Part shown: positions 10,411-17,563 of the stretch, piece by piece | How the letters are laid out: each line of letters begins with the position of its first letter | Numbering within the stretch: position 1 is the first letter of the stretch | Assembly (NCBI GenBank): GCA_030698225.1 | Contig: JAUYNR010000011.1 | Span: forward strand, 1-50,815 | Source of the DNA: Oxalobacteraceae bacterium | Lineage (GTDB): Bacteria > Pseudomonadota > Gammaproteobacteria > Burkholderiales > Burkholderiaceae_D | Reading direction: 5' to 3' | DNA: 50,815 bases | The notes under the pieces: model-generated | Databases searched by the model: none | The model's input: the letters and a program-made list of their open reading frames with translations, nothing else | Told to the model about the DNA's origin: nothing | Program-made: the position numbers and the translations under genes

Positions 10411-10608
10411 TCAGCGCTCCGGGCGTTCGATGATCCAGCCGAGCAGCGCGATCAGCGTGCCCCACACGACGAACAGCGCGGCCGGGAACAACGGCAGGCC
10501 GAGCAGCGTCGCGTCACGGTCCCACAGCGCGAGCAGCGGGAAGTTGAACAGCAGCAGCGCCGCTGCGAACAAGGCCAGAAGGCGCTGGGTGCGAAGCGCG
10601 ACCGTCAC
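10411..10608 (-). CDS. small two-helix membrane protein
   Basis: A 65-residue protein with two hydrophobic segments (about 10-27 and 38-58) and a charged tail (ERPER). The start is GTG at 10608. It ends 2 bp before the start of the symporter-kinase, so the two must be co-transcribed and probably translationally coupled. Small membrane proteins at this position are common beside such kinases and may help them fold or sense. No family is recognised with certainty. Confidence 0.7.
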   Translation of the reverse strand: MTVALRTQRLLALFAAALLLFNFPLLALWDRDATLLGLPLFPAALFVVWGTLIALLGWIIERPER

Positions 10609-10621
10609 GGACGTCTCCGCC

Positions 10622-10975
10622 TCAGGCCGTCTTCTTGCCGGTCTGCAGGTGGGCGTGCCGGCTCAGCGCAAAGCTGGCGAAGAACTTGCACCAGATGGTT
10701 GAGCCGGCGATGGCCGACCAGACTTCGTACTCGAGCGAACCGCTGACCACGCCGAGGATGACGAACACCACGACGATGCCGGCCACCAGATTGATCGTCA
10801 TTTCATACGGTGCCCAGCGCGCGGCGTCGGCCGGCGGCTCGCCGCGCTTGATCGCCACTTCCGAGAAATCGCGCTTGACCATGATGCGCCAGGCGCGGCG
10901 CAGCCAGAAAAAGGCCATCGGGAACAGCGCGAGAAACAATATCCACGTCATTGCGACGCTGATGTCGAAAACCAT
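10622..10975 (-). CDS. membrane protein of unknown function in the symporter cluster
   Basis: A 117-residue protein with an N-terminal hydrophobic helix (about 5-25), a charged loop (residues 34-55), and further hydrophobic segments around 60-80 and 85-102. GGAG precedes the ATG at 10975. It is 13 bp upstream of the 65-residue membrane protein and in the same orientation, so it probably starts the transcript that continues into the kinase, response regulator and exonuclease. A terminator lies just upstream at 11027-11059, separating it from the symporter genes. Not recognised further. Confidence 0.72.
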   Translation of the reverse strand: MVFDISVAMTWILFLALFPMAFFWLRRAWRIMVKRDFSEVAIKRGEPPADAARWAPYEMTINLVAGIVVVFVILGVVSGSLEYEVWSAIAGSTIWCKFFASFALSRHAHLQTGKKTA

Positions 10976-11026
10976 GTCGGGCTCCTGACCTGCTCCGCCG
11001 GCAGGCCTGCGCGGCGGATGCGGGAG

Positions 11027-11059
11027 AAAAAAGGCCCCGCCGGCAGGACCGGCGAGGCC
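11027..11059 (-). terminator. rho-independent terminator downstream of the acetate-type symporter
   Basis: On the minus strand GGCCTCGCCGG pairs with CCGGCGGGGCC across a 5-nt loop, with one mismatch, followed by TTTTTT. It is placed 60 bp after the symporter stop codon and before the next gene, so it should end the DUF4212-symporter transcript. Confidence 0.85.
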
Positions 11060-11119
11060 TCACATTAAACCATCAGTCCGCGCGGCGGGCCGATGGTCCG
11101 GTCAGCATGAACCGCGTGC

Positions 11120-12925
11120 TCAGTGCGCGCCGTCCACCGCCTTGGAACCGCGCGGGATGCGCACGGCTTCGACCATGTGCTGGATGTGCTCCGGCGGCTC
11201 CTTGGTCACCTTGTCCACCGCGAAGGCAACGATGAAGTTGACCAGCGCGCCGATGGCACCGAAGGCTTCCGGCGTGATGCCGAAGAAGCTGTTGGCGCCG
11301 CCGATCATGTCGACGAACTCGGTACCCTTCACGAAGAAGATGCCCTTGTGCGCAAACACGTAGAACAGCGTGACGGCCAGACCGGAAAGCATGCCGGCGA
11401 TGGCGCCTTCCTTGTTCATCTTCTTGGAGAAGATGCCCATCATGATGGCCGGGAACAGCGACGATGCCGCGATACCGAACGCCAGTGCCACCGTACCGGC
11501 CGCGAAGCCCGGTGGGTTCAGACCCAGCCAGCCGGCGATCACGATGGCTACCGCCATCGAAATCTTGCCTGCCAGCAGTTCGTTCTTCTCGCTGATGTCC
11601 GGAACGAAGATGTTCTTGATCAGGTCGTGCGACACGGCGGACGAGATGGCCATCAGCAGACCGGCAGCGGTCGACAGCGCCGCAGCCAGACCACCCGCAG
11701 CCACCAGCGCGATCACCCAGTTGGGCAGCAGCGCGATTTCCGGGTTGGCCAGCACGATGATGTCGGCGTTCACCGTCAGCTCGTTGCCCTTCCATCCGGC
11801 CGCTTCGGCCTTCGCCGCAGCTTCTTCGCTCTTCGTCTTGTCGTTGTAGTACTGGATGCGACCGTCGCCGTTCTTGTCCTCGAACTTCAGCAGACCGGTC
11901 TTTTCCCAGCGCTTCATCCAGTCCGGACGATCTTCGGCCTTGATGCTGGACTCTTCGGCGTACAGGTCGCCGCCCGTGACGACAGCGGTATTCACCGTGC
12001 CGTGCAGGTTCAGCTTCGCCATGGCTGCCACGGCCGGAGCGGTCGTGTAGAGGATGGCGATGAACACCAGCGCCCAGCCGGCTGAGCTGCGTGCGTCCTT
12101 GACCGTCGGAACGGTGAAGAATCGCATGATCACGTGCGGCAGACCGGCGGTGCCGATCATCAGCGACAGCGTGTAGACGAACATGTTGAGCGTGGAGCCC
12201 GCCGTGGTCGTGGTGTATTGGCCGAAGCCCAGATCGGTCACGACCATGTCGAGCTTGCTCAGCAGCGACACGTCGGTGCCCACCATGTTCGAACCCAGGC
12301 CCAGTTGCGGGATCGGCATGCCGGTGAGTTGCAGCGAAATGAAGATGGCCGGCACCGTGTAGGCCAGGATCAGCACGATGTACTGTGCGACCTGGGTGTA
12401 GGTGATGCCCTTCATGCCGCCGAACACGGCGTACAGGAACACGATGCCCATGCCGACATAGATGCCCACTTCGGACGACACGCCGAGAAAGCGCGAGAAC
12501 GCCACGCCCACGCCGGTCATCTGCCCGATGATGTAGGTGATCGACGCGGTCAGCAGGCACAGCACGGCCACGCTGCTGGCAGTCTTCGAGTAGAAGCGGT
12601 CGCCGATGAACTGCGGCACCGTGAATTTGCCGAACTTGCGCAGGTACGGCGCCAGCAACATCGCCAGCAGCACGTAACCGCCGGTCCAGCCCATCAGGAA
12701 CAGGCCGCCGCCGTAACCCATGTTGGAAATCAGGCCGGCCATCGAGATGAAGGACGCGGCCGACATCCAGTCGGCTGCGGTCGCCATGCCGTTGGTGACC
12801 GGGTGCACGCTGCCGCCGGCAGCGTAGAACTCGCTCGTCGATCCTGCACGAGCCCAGATGGCGATGCCGATGTAGAGCGCGAAGCTCAGGCCGACACCGA
12901 TGTAGATGGTTGTTTGCAGATCCAT
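11120..12925 (-). CDS. acetate-type Na+/solute symporter, VC_2705 subfamily
   Basis: A 601-residue sodium:solute symporter with about 13 membrane helices, related to ActP. It starts with ATG at 12925, only 4 bp after the DUF4212 gene, the known small partner of this long symporter subfamily. The core family is about 550 residues; the extra length is a hydrophilic insert around residues 305-375. That insert contains DKNGDGRIQYY, which matches an EF-hand calcium loop. Transport of acetate or another short carboxylate driven by Na+ or H+ is inferred from the family. The neighbouring DUF294 protein and symporter-kinase are typical companions. Confidence 0.9.
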   Translation of the reverse strand: MDLQTTIYIGVGLSFALYIGIAIWARAGSTSEFYAAGGSVHPVTNGMATAADWMSAASFISMAGLISNMGYGGGLFLMGWTGGYVLLAMLLAPYLRKFGKFTVPQFIGDRFYSKTASSVAVLCLLTASITYIIGQMTGVGVAFSRFLGVSSEVGIYVGMGIVFLYAVFGGMKGITYTQVAQYIVLILAYTVPAIFISLQLTGMPIPQLGLGSNMVGTDVSLLSKLDMVVTDLGFGQYTTTTAGSTLNMFVYTLSLMIGTAGLPHVIMRFFTVPTVKDARSSAGWALVFIAILYTTAPAVAAMAKLNLHGTVNTAVVTGGDLYAEESSIKAEDRPDWMKRWEKTGLLKFEDKNGDGRIQYYNDKTKSEEAAAKAEAAGWKGNELTVNADIIVLANPEIALLPNWVIALVAAGGLAAALSTAAGLLMAISSAVSHDLIKNIFVPDISEKNELLAGKISMAVAIVIAGWLGLNPPGFAAGTVALAFGIAASSLFPAIMMGIFSKKMNKEGAIAGMLSGLAVTLFYVFAHKGIFFVKGTEFVDMIGGANSFFGITPEAFGAIGALVNFIVAFAVDKVTKEPPEHIQHMVEAVRIPRGSKAVDGAH

Positions 12926-12929
12926 GGCA

Positions 12930-13184
12930 TCAATCCTCGTGAACGTCGAACTGACGGTCGATGTCGCCCATCTTCTTGGCGTAGTAGAAAATCAGCACGA
13001 CGAAGATGTACATCGAGCCCTGCTGCGCAAACCAGAATCCGAGCGGGTAGCCGCCCAGCGAGATGTTGTTCAGTACATCCGCAAACAGGATGCCTGCGCC
13101 GAACGACACCACGAACCAGACAATCAGGATCTTGGTGAGCAGGCCCAGCGTGGCTTGCCAGTAGCCACTGTTACCTTTTTCCAT
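12930..13184 (-). CDS. DUF4212 small membrane subunit of the symporter
   Basis: An 84-residue protein with two membrane helices (about 13-36 and 50-68) and a polar tail. It matches the DUF4212 / small sodium-symporter partner family by size, the motif GFWFAQQGS, and its place immediately before a VC_2705-type symporter. The ATG at 13184 has an excellent GGAGGAG site. It is the first gene of the two-gene operon, and its promoter must lie in the 233 bp shared with the divergent antiporter gene. Confidence 0.92.
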   Translation of the reverse strand: MEKGNSGYWQATLGLLTKILIVWFVVSFGAGILFADVLNNISLGGYPLGFWFAQQGSMYIFVVLIFYYAKKMGDIDRQFDVHED

Positions 13185-13417
13185 GGGTGTTTCTCCTCCG
13201 ATGTTTTTGAACTACCCGGTTCCGCGGCTGTTGTGCCGGGGCTTTTCTAGCCGTAGTTCCGGGCGCCCTTTACTGCTGCGTGCCGGATACTAGGGTGCTT
13301 ACCTTACGGCAAGCTTATGCGGCGCCGGTGGCAGCAAGACCTGGGTGCGCTGGCGCCAGCGCACGCCGGATGACGGTCCGGCGCGGCAAAGCCGTCATCC
13401 CGTGATAGTTTCGGCGC

Positions 13418-15160
13418 ATGGTCGCAATCAACGGATATCTTCTGCTGGCCGGCCTGCTGCTGTTTGCCAGCGTGCTCGGCAGCACCGTGTCCACACGGCT
13501 CGGGCTGCCGCTGCTGCTGCTGTTTCTCGTGGTCGGCATGCTGGCGGGCGAAGACGGGCCGGGCGGCATCCTGTTCAGCGATTTCACTGCCGCCACGCTG
13601 GTCGGCCAGCTGGCGCTCGCCGTCATCCTGCTCGACGGCGGCCTGCGCACCCGTACCGAAACCTTTCGCGTGGCGCTTCGCCCGGCGGCCGTGCTGGCCA
13701 GCTGGGGCGTGGTCGCCACTGCGCTGCCGCTCGGCCTGTTCGCCACCTGGCTGCTCGATGTGGATTGGCGGCTCGGCATGCTGCTGGCGGCTATCGTCGG
13801 CTCGACCGACGCCGCAGCCGTGTTCGCGCTGTTGCGCAACAGCGGGGTGCGCCTGAACCAGCGGGTGAAGGCCACGCTGGAGATCGAATCCGGCGCCAAT
13901 GACCCCATGGCCATCCTGATGGTGACCATGCTGGTCGAAATGCTGCTGCACCCGGAACAGTCGAGCCCGCTGCGCTTTGCGCTGATGCTGGTCAGCCAGA
14001 TGGGGCTGGGTGCGCTGGCCGGCCTTGCCGGCGGCTGGGTGCTGGCGCGCCTGCTGCGCCGGCTCAAACTGGCCGAAGGCCTGTATGCCTTGCTCATCCT
14101 GTCCGGCGGTCTGCTGATCTTCGCCGCCACCAACCTGCTCAACGGCAGCGGTTTTCTCGCCATATATATAGCGGGGCTCATCGTGGGCAACCGGCGCAGC
14201 CACGCAACCGAACACGTGCTGCGCGTGATGGACGGCCTGGCCTGGCTGGCGCAGGCCGGCATGTTCGTCGTGCTCGGCCTGCTGGTGACGCCGTCGCACC
14301 TGCTCGACCACGCGTGGGAAGCGCTGGCCATGGCGGTGTTCCTGATCCTGGTCGCGCGCCCGTTCGCGGTCGCCACCGGTCTGATGCCCTTCCGCTACCG
14401 GCCGCGCGAAGTGGCCTACATATCGTGGGTCGGCCTGCGCGGCGCGGTGCCCATCGTGCTCGCGATCGTGCCGGTGATGATGGGCGTGCCCGATTCGCTG
14501 CTGCTGTTCGACGTCGCCTTCGCCGTCGTGCTGCTGTCGCTGCTGGTGCAGGGCGCCACCGTGCCGGCGGCAGCGCGCGTGTTCGGCGTCGAGGTGCCGC
14601 CGCGCGACGAGCCGGTGGACCGGCGCGAAGTGTGGGTCGGTGGCGACGCCGCGCTGGAGCTGCTCGAATATCTCGTCGGCGCCGGCTCGGCCGCTGAAGG
14701 GCGCCACCCGGACGACATCGCGGCCGACTTCGGCGAACCCGGCGAAGTGCGCTGCGTCGCCGTCACGCGCGCGCAGCGCCTGGTGCGCCTGCAGCCCGCG
14801 TCCCGGCTGGCCGAAGGCGACGCGGTGTGGTTCGCCGCGCCGGAAGCGCTCGCGGAACCGATCGCCCGCGCCTTCGGCGCCGTGTCCGGCGGCCTGAGTG
14901 CGCACGCGGGCTTCTTCGGCGAATTCGTCGTCGACCCCAGCTGCCGCGCCGGCGACCTCGCACTGAACTACGGCTTCGAACTGTCGGCCAGCGAAGCAGA
15001 ACTCGACCTGAAGACGCTGATGCTGTTCCGCCTCGGCCGTGGCGCCGTCGTCGGCGACCGCGTCAGCGTCGGCGCCATCCAGCTCACCGTGCGCCGCATG
15101 GACGCCGCCGGCAACGTCGTCGCGGTGGGATTGAAGGTGCCGCAGGCGGGGGAGCACTGA
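13418..15160 (+). CDS. potassium/proton antiporter (CPA1 type, NhaP2/CvrA-like)
   Basis: A 580-residue protein. The first 390 or so residues form a CPA1 cation/H+ exchanger with about 12 helices. AAIVGSTDAAAVF and ESGANDPMAILM are the conserved ion-site motifs, the ND pair being the CPA1 signature. The C-terminal third is soluble, with a TrkA-C-like domain (about 400-480) and a CorC/HlyC-type domain (about 490-575), the layout of NhaP2. The ATG at 13418 fits the start of the first helix, although no strong ribosome site is visible. It probably exports K+ (or Na+) in exchange for protons. It is divergent from the symporter operon and appears to be a single-gene unit. Confidence 0.92.
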   Translation: MVAINGYLLLAGLLLFASVLGSTVSTRLGLPLLLLFLVVGMLAGEDGPGGILFSDFTAATLVGQLALAVILLDGGLRTRTETFRVALRPAAVLASWGVVATALPLGLFATWLLDVDWRLGMLLAAIVGSTDAAAVFALLRNSGVRLNQRVKATLEIESGANDPMAILMVTMLVEMLLHPEQSSPLRFALMLVSQMGLGALAGLAGGWVLARLLRRLKLAEGLYALLILSGGLLIFAATNLLNGSGFLAIYIAGLIVGNRRSHATEHVLRVMDGLAWLAQAGMFVVLGLLVTPSHLLDHAWEALAMAVFLILVARPFAVATGLMPFRYRPREVAYISWVGLRGAVPIVLAIVPVMMGVPDSLLLFDVAFAVVLLSLLVQGATVPAAARVFGVEVPPRDEPVDRREVWVGGDAALELLEYLVGAGSAAEGRHPDDIAADFGEPGEVRCVAVTRAQRLVRLQPASRLAEGDAVWFAAPEALAEPIARAFGAVSGGLSAHAGFFGEFVVDPSCRAGDLALNYGFELSASEAELDLKTLMLFRLGRGAVVGDRVSVGAIQLTVRRMDAAGNVVAVGLKVPQAGEH

Positions 15161-15284
15161 GACCCTCAGGTGCGGCAGTGCCGGGCGGTTGATTTCGGTG
15201 TCGGCTTCGGTGAAGCCCATGTCCATCAGGCGCTACCGGCACTCGCGCGTGCCGGTCTACACATGCGCCTGGCGGCCAAAAAAG

Positions 15285-15300
15285 CCTCACGTTTATGAGG
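15285..15300. promoter_or_regulatory. HipB-type operator-like palindrome 1
   Basis: CCTCA and TGAGG flank CGTTTA, a perfect 5-6-5 inverted repeat sharing its core with the two palindromes downstream. It is the most distal of three sites, spaced about 48-50 bp apart, close to five helical turns. Confidence 0.6.
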
Positions 15301-15332
15301 ATTTCTACGAACGAAAGTCATCCGAGCGAAGA

Positions 15333-15352
15333 ATCCTTACGTTTATAAGGAT
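15333..15352. promoter_or_regulatory. HipB-type operator-like palindrome 2
   Basis: ATCCTTA and TAAGGAT flank CGTTTA, a perfect 7-6-7 inverted repeat and the best of the three sites. Autoregulation through several upstream palindromes is known for HipB antitoxins; the half-site here differs in spacing from the E. coli TATCC-N8-GGATA site. Confidence 0.7.
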
Positions 15353-15382
15353 TTACAGCGAAACCCGTCTGCTTGATCTAGA

Positions 15383-15402
15383 ATCCTTACGAACATGAGG
15401 AT
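15383..15402. promoter_or_regulatory. HipB-type operator-like palindrome 3, next to the hipB start
   Basis: ATCCTTA and TGAGGAT flank CGAACA, a 7-6-7 inverted repeat with one mismatch. It ends 5 bp before the hipB ATG and overlaps the place where the ribosome site would be, so a bound repressor would cover transcription or translation initiation. Confidence 0.65.
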
Positions 15403-15407
15403 TCGTC

Positions 15408-15674
15408 ATGAAGATACCCATCGACAATGCAGCCGTACTTGGCAGGGTGGTGCGCGCCAGCCGCAAGGCGCAGAAGATCCGGCAGGATGATGCGGCGGGC
15501 AGCATCGGCGTCAGCGAAAACTTCCTTGGCAAGATCGAGCGCGGCAGCGATTCCGTGCAATGGGGGAAGCTCTTTCAGGTTCTTGAAGGGCTGGGCGTGA
15601 AGGTCATCGTGGATGTGCCCGACAGCGTCGCCGCTTATCTGAACAATCCACCCTCCAGCAGCGACAAGCCATGA
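15408..15674 (+). CDS. hipB: HipB-type XRE antitoxin/repressor
   Basis: An 88-residue protein with one helix-turn-helix of XRE type (about 12-65): LGRVVRASRKAQKIRQDDAA, then GVSENFLGKIERG. It is followed by a short tail that in HipB proteins contacts the toxin. The ATG at 15408 lies just after the third upstream palindrome and lacks a clear Shine-Dalgarno sequence. The gene overlaps hipA as ATGA. Together the proteins should repress their own promoter through the three palindromes. Confidence 0.88.
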   Translation: MKIPIDNAAVLGRVVRASRKAQKIRQDDAAGSIGVSENFLGKIERGSDSVQWGKLFQVLEGLGVKVIVDVPDSVAAYLNNPPSSSDKP

Positions 15675-16978
15675 ACGGCCGGTCCTTGCGTGCGTCGATC
15701 AATCAGATGGAAGCCGGTACCTTGCAGGAAGTGGGCGGCCTCTGGAGTTTCCAGTATGCAGAGGCCTGGCTGGGCAACCCGCTCGGCTTCGCGCTCAGCC
15801 CGCATCTCCGGCTGACGACAGCATCCTTGCTGGATGGCGCAAGTCAGCGGCCGGTGCAGTGGTACTTCGACAACCTGCTGCCGGAAGAAGGCCAACGTGT
15901 CTTGCTGGCCGCAGACGCCAGGCTGGATGCGGCAGACGCATTTGGCTTGCTGGCCTGGTACGGCGCGGAGTCGGCAGGATCGGTGACACTGCAGCGTCCG
16001 GATGCCGTCCCGCAGACCGTCGAACCTTTGCGACCCTTGCCGGACGATGCCCTGGAGGCCCGCATCCGTCAGCTGCCCAAGGCGCCGCTCACGCAGGCCG
16101 CCAGCAAGCGCATGTCGCTGGCTGGCGCCCAGCACAAGTTGGCGGTTGTGCTGCAGGATGGCGCGCTGCACGAACCCGCGGGCGCCACGCCTTCAACTCA
16201 TATCCTGAAGCCTGATCACCCGGACGAGGACTACCTCCATTCCGTGATCAATGAGTGGTTTGTCATGCGTCTGGCCAGGCGGCTGGGGCTTGAGGTCCCG
16301 GACGTTCATCGCCGCTACGTACCCTCGCCGGTTTATCTGATCGATCGCTTCGACCGGATTCCGGATGCGCAGGGCTGGCAACGCCGGCACGTAATCGATG
16401 CCTGCCAGTTGCTGGGGCTGGATCGCAGCTTCAAATACAGCGAGGGCAGCATGAACAGTCTGGCAGCGCTGGCAAATGCCTGTCGCAGCCCGGCGGTGGC
16501 GCGCTCGCGGCTCTTCGGCTGGCTGGTGTTCAATGTGCTCGTCGGCAACAGCGATGCCCACCTGAAGAACCTGAGCTTTCTGGTCTCCCATGAAGGCATC
16601 CAGTTGGCGCCGTTCTACGATCTGCTAAGTGTCGCCGCGTATGACACGCCGGCCTTCGATAAAGGGGGCTGGCCGGCACACACCGGGCTTGCCTGGCCGG
16701 TTCTCGGCGTGCGCCACTTCCCGGATATCGATCGACGCTCGTTGCTGGCGGCGGGCGCGGTATTGAATCTGGCCAGAGGAACGGCAGAGCGCCTGCTGGA
16801 ACATCTGCGCAGTCGCGTTGTGCAGGAGGCGGAGGTGCTGTACGCCCAGGTCGAAGTGGAAAATGCCCGGATTGCCGATGTGAGCCCGGATCTGTCAGCG
16901 ACCATGGCGGGCGAATCGCGTTGCCTCAGAACCATCCTGCATGCCGTCATCAAACAGATGACACAGCAGATCGCGTGA
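15671..16978 (+). CDS. hipA: HipA-type serine/threonine kinase toxin
   Basis: A 435-residue HipA kinase, close to the usual length of about 440. It has an N-terminal HipA_N-like domain (about 1-95), the glycine-rich loop in SLAGAQHKLAVVL (about residue 150), HILKPDH with the ATP-binding Lys, and the catalytic and metal motifs NSDAHLKN (about 295) and APFYDLLS. All core residues are present, so it should be active. HipA of E. coli phosphorylates glutamyl-tRNA synthetase and drives persistence; other HipA proteins hit other targets, so the target here is open. The start overlaps the hipB stop (ATGA), giving coupled translation. Confidence 0.9.
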   Translation: MNGRSLRASINQMEAGTLQEVGGLWSFQYAEAWLGNPLGFALSPHLRLTTASLLDGASQRPVQWYFDNLLPEEGQRVLLAADARLDAADAFGLLAWYGAESAGSVTLQRPDAVPQTVEPLRPLPDDALEARIRQLPKAPLTQAASKRMSLAGAQHKLAVVLQDGALHEPAGATPSTHILKPDHPDEDYLHSVINEWFVMRLARRLGLEVPDVHRRYVPSPVYLIDRFDRIPDAQGWQRRHVIDACQLLGLDRSFKYSEGSMNSLAALANACRSPAVARSRLFGWLVFNVLVGNSDAHLKNLSFLVSHEGIQLAPFYDLLSVAAYDTPAFDKGGWPAHTGLAWPVLGVRHFPDIDRRSLLAAGAVLNLARGTAERLLEHLRSRVVQEAEVLYAQVEVENARIADVSPDLSATMAGESRCLRTILHAVIKQMTQQIA

Positions 16979-17166
16979 GAAAGAGTGAGGCGCGGGCTCG
17001 ATCCGGATCTGGAGTCGAGCGACTCCCGGGAGCGGACAAGGTCGAGGCCTTATTGGCCGTACGCCGAATGCGGGGTCGTGCGCTGAAGGGTCAAGGCGGT
17101 GCGATTGTCACTGCGCGAGCACCGCTACAACATCGCTACCAGAAGCATTCCAGGGCCCGAAAACGA

Positions 17167-17196
17167 CAAAGGCCTTCTTCTGAAGGCCTTTGTTTT
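17167..17196. terminator. bidirectional terminator downstream of the tRNA-Lys remnant
   Basis: CAAAGGCCTTC and GAAGGCCTTTG form a perfect 11-bp stem with a 4-nt loop, followed by TTTT on the plus strand and by a looser T-rich tail on the minus strand. It lies just beyond the 3' end of the minus-strand tRNA fragment, where the native tRNA terminator would be. It can also stop transcripts arriving from hipBA. Confidence 0.8.
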
Positions 17197-17208
17197 CAAC
17201 TGCTTGAC

Positions 17209-17255
17209 TGGTGGGTTGTGAGTGGCTCGAACACTCGACCTACGGATTAAGAGTC
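17209..17255 (-). other. attachment-site scar: 3' half of a tRNA-Lys(CUU) gene
   Basis: On the minus strand this 47-bp segment contains the anticodon loop CTCTTAA (anticodon CTT), the 3' side of the anticodon stem (TCCGT), a variable loop, a perfect T arm (GAGTG-TTCGAGC-CACTC), the acceptor strand ACAACCC, the discriminator A and an encoded CCA. The D arm, the 5' acceptor strand and most of the 5' anticodon stem are missing; upstream sequence diverges right after GACTC. This is the typical product of integration by a tyrosine recombinase into a tRNA 3' end: one junction keeps an intact tRNA, the other a 3' fragment. The terminator on its downstream side marks the native flank, so the island should lie to the right. 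Confidence 0.82.
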
Positions 17256-17563
17256 GCTAGACCTGACTGAGGGTGAGAATATTTGTTATATAAAACAAGC
17301 ACTTAATTGGACGGCACTCCGTTGGATTTGTGCGGAAAAATGAGCAGTTGGAGCAAACTAGCCACGTTTTAGCGATGCTCGGCAGGCTCTCTCGCCTCCC
17401 CGTTTCGCCCTCACCACCCCACCTATGTACCTCGTCCATATGCTCGGCGCTCATCGGAGTCGCGGGGGTGTTTGGGCGTTTGATGCTCGAAAGCACATTT
17501 GGAATCGCCAACTGTAAGGCGCGGTTCTGTGGCCCGTTGCGCAGAGGTCCTCGGCTTTTGTTG
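17256..17563. other. island edge without a recognisable gene
   Basis: About 300 bp between the tRNA scar and the PEP-CTERM gene. A minus-strand open frame crosses it, but the translation shows no domain and no convincing start. No integrase, direct repeat or tRNA is seen. Confidence 0.5.

Noticed and set aside
13304..15226. A 640-residue minus-strand open frame
   Set aside because: It is antisense to the K+/H+ antiporter, which has the full CPA1 motif set; the shadow is low-complexity.
17209..17255. Functional tRNA gene
   Set aside because: Only the 3' half is present; the D arm and 5' acceptor strand are absent, so it cannot make a tRNA.
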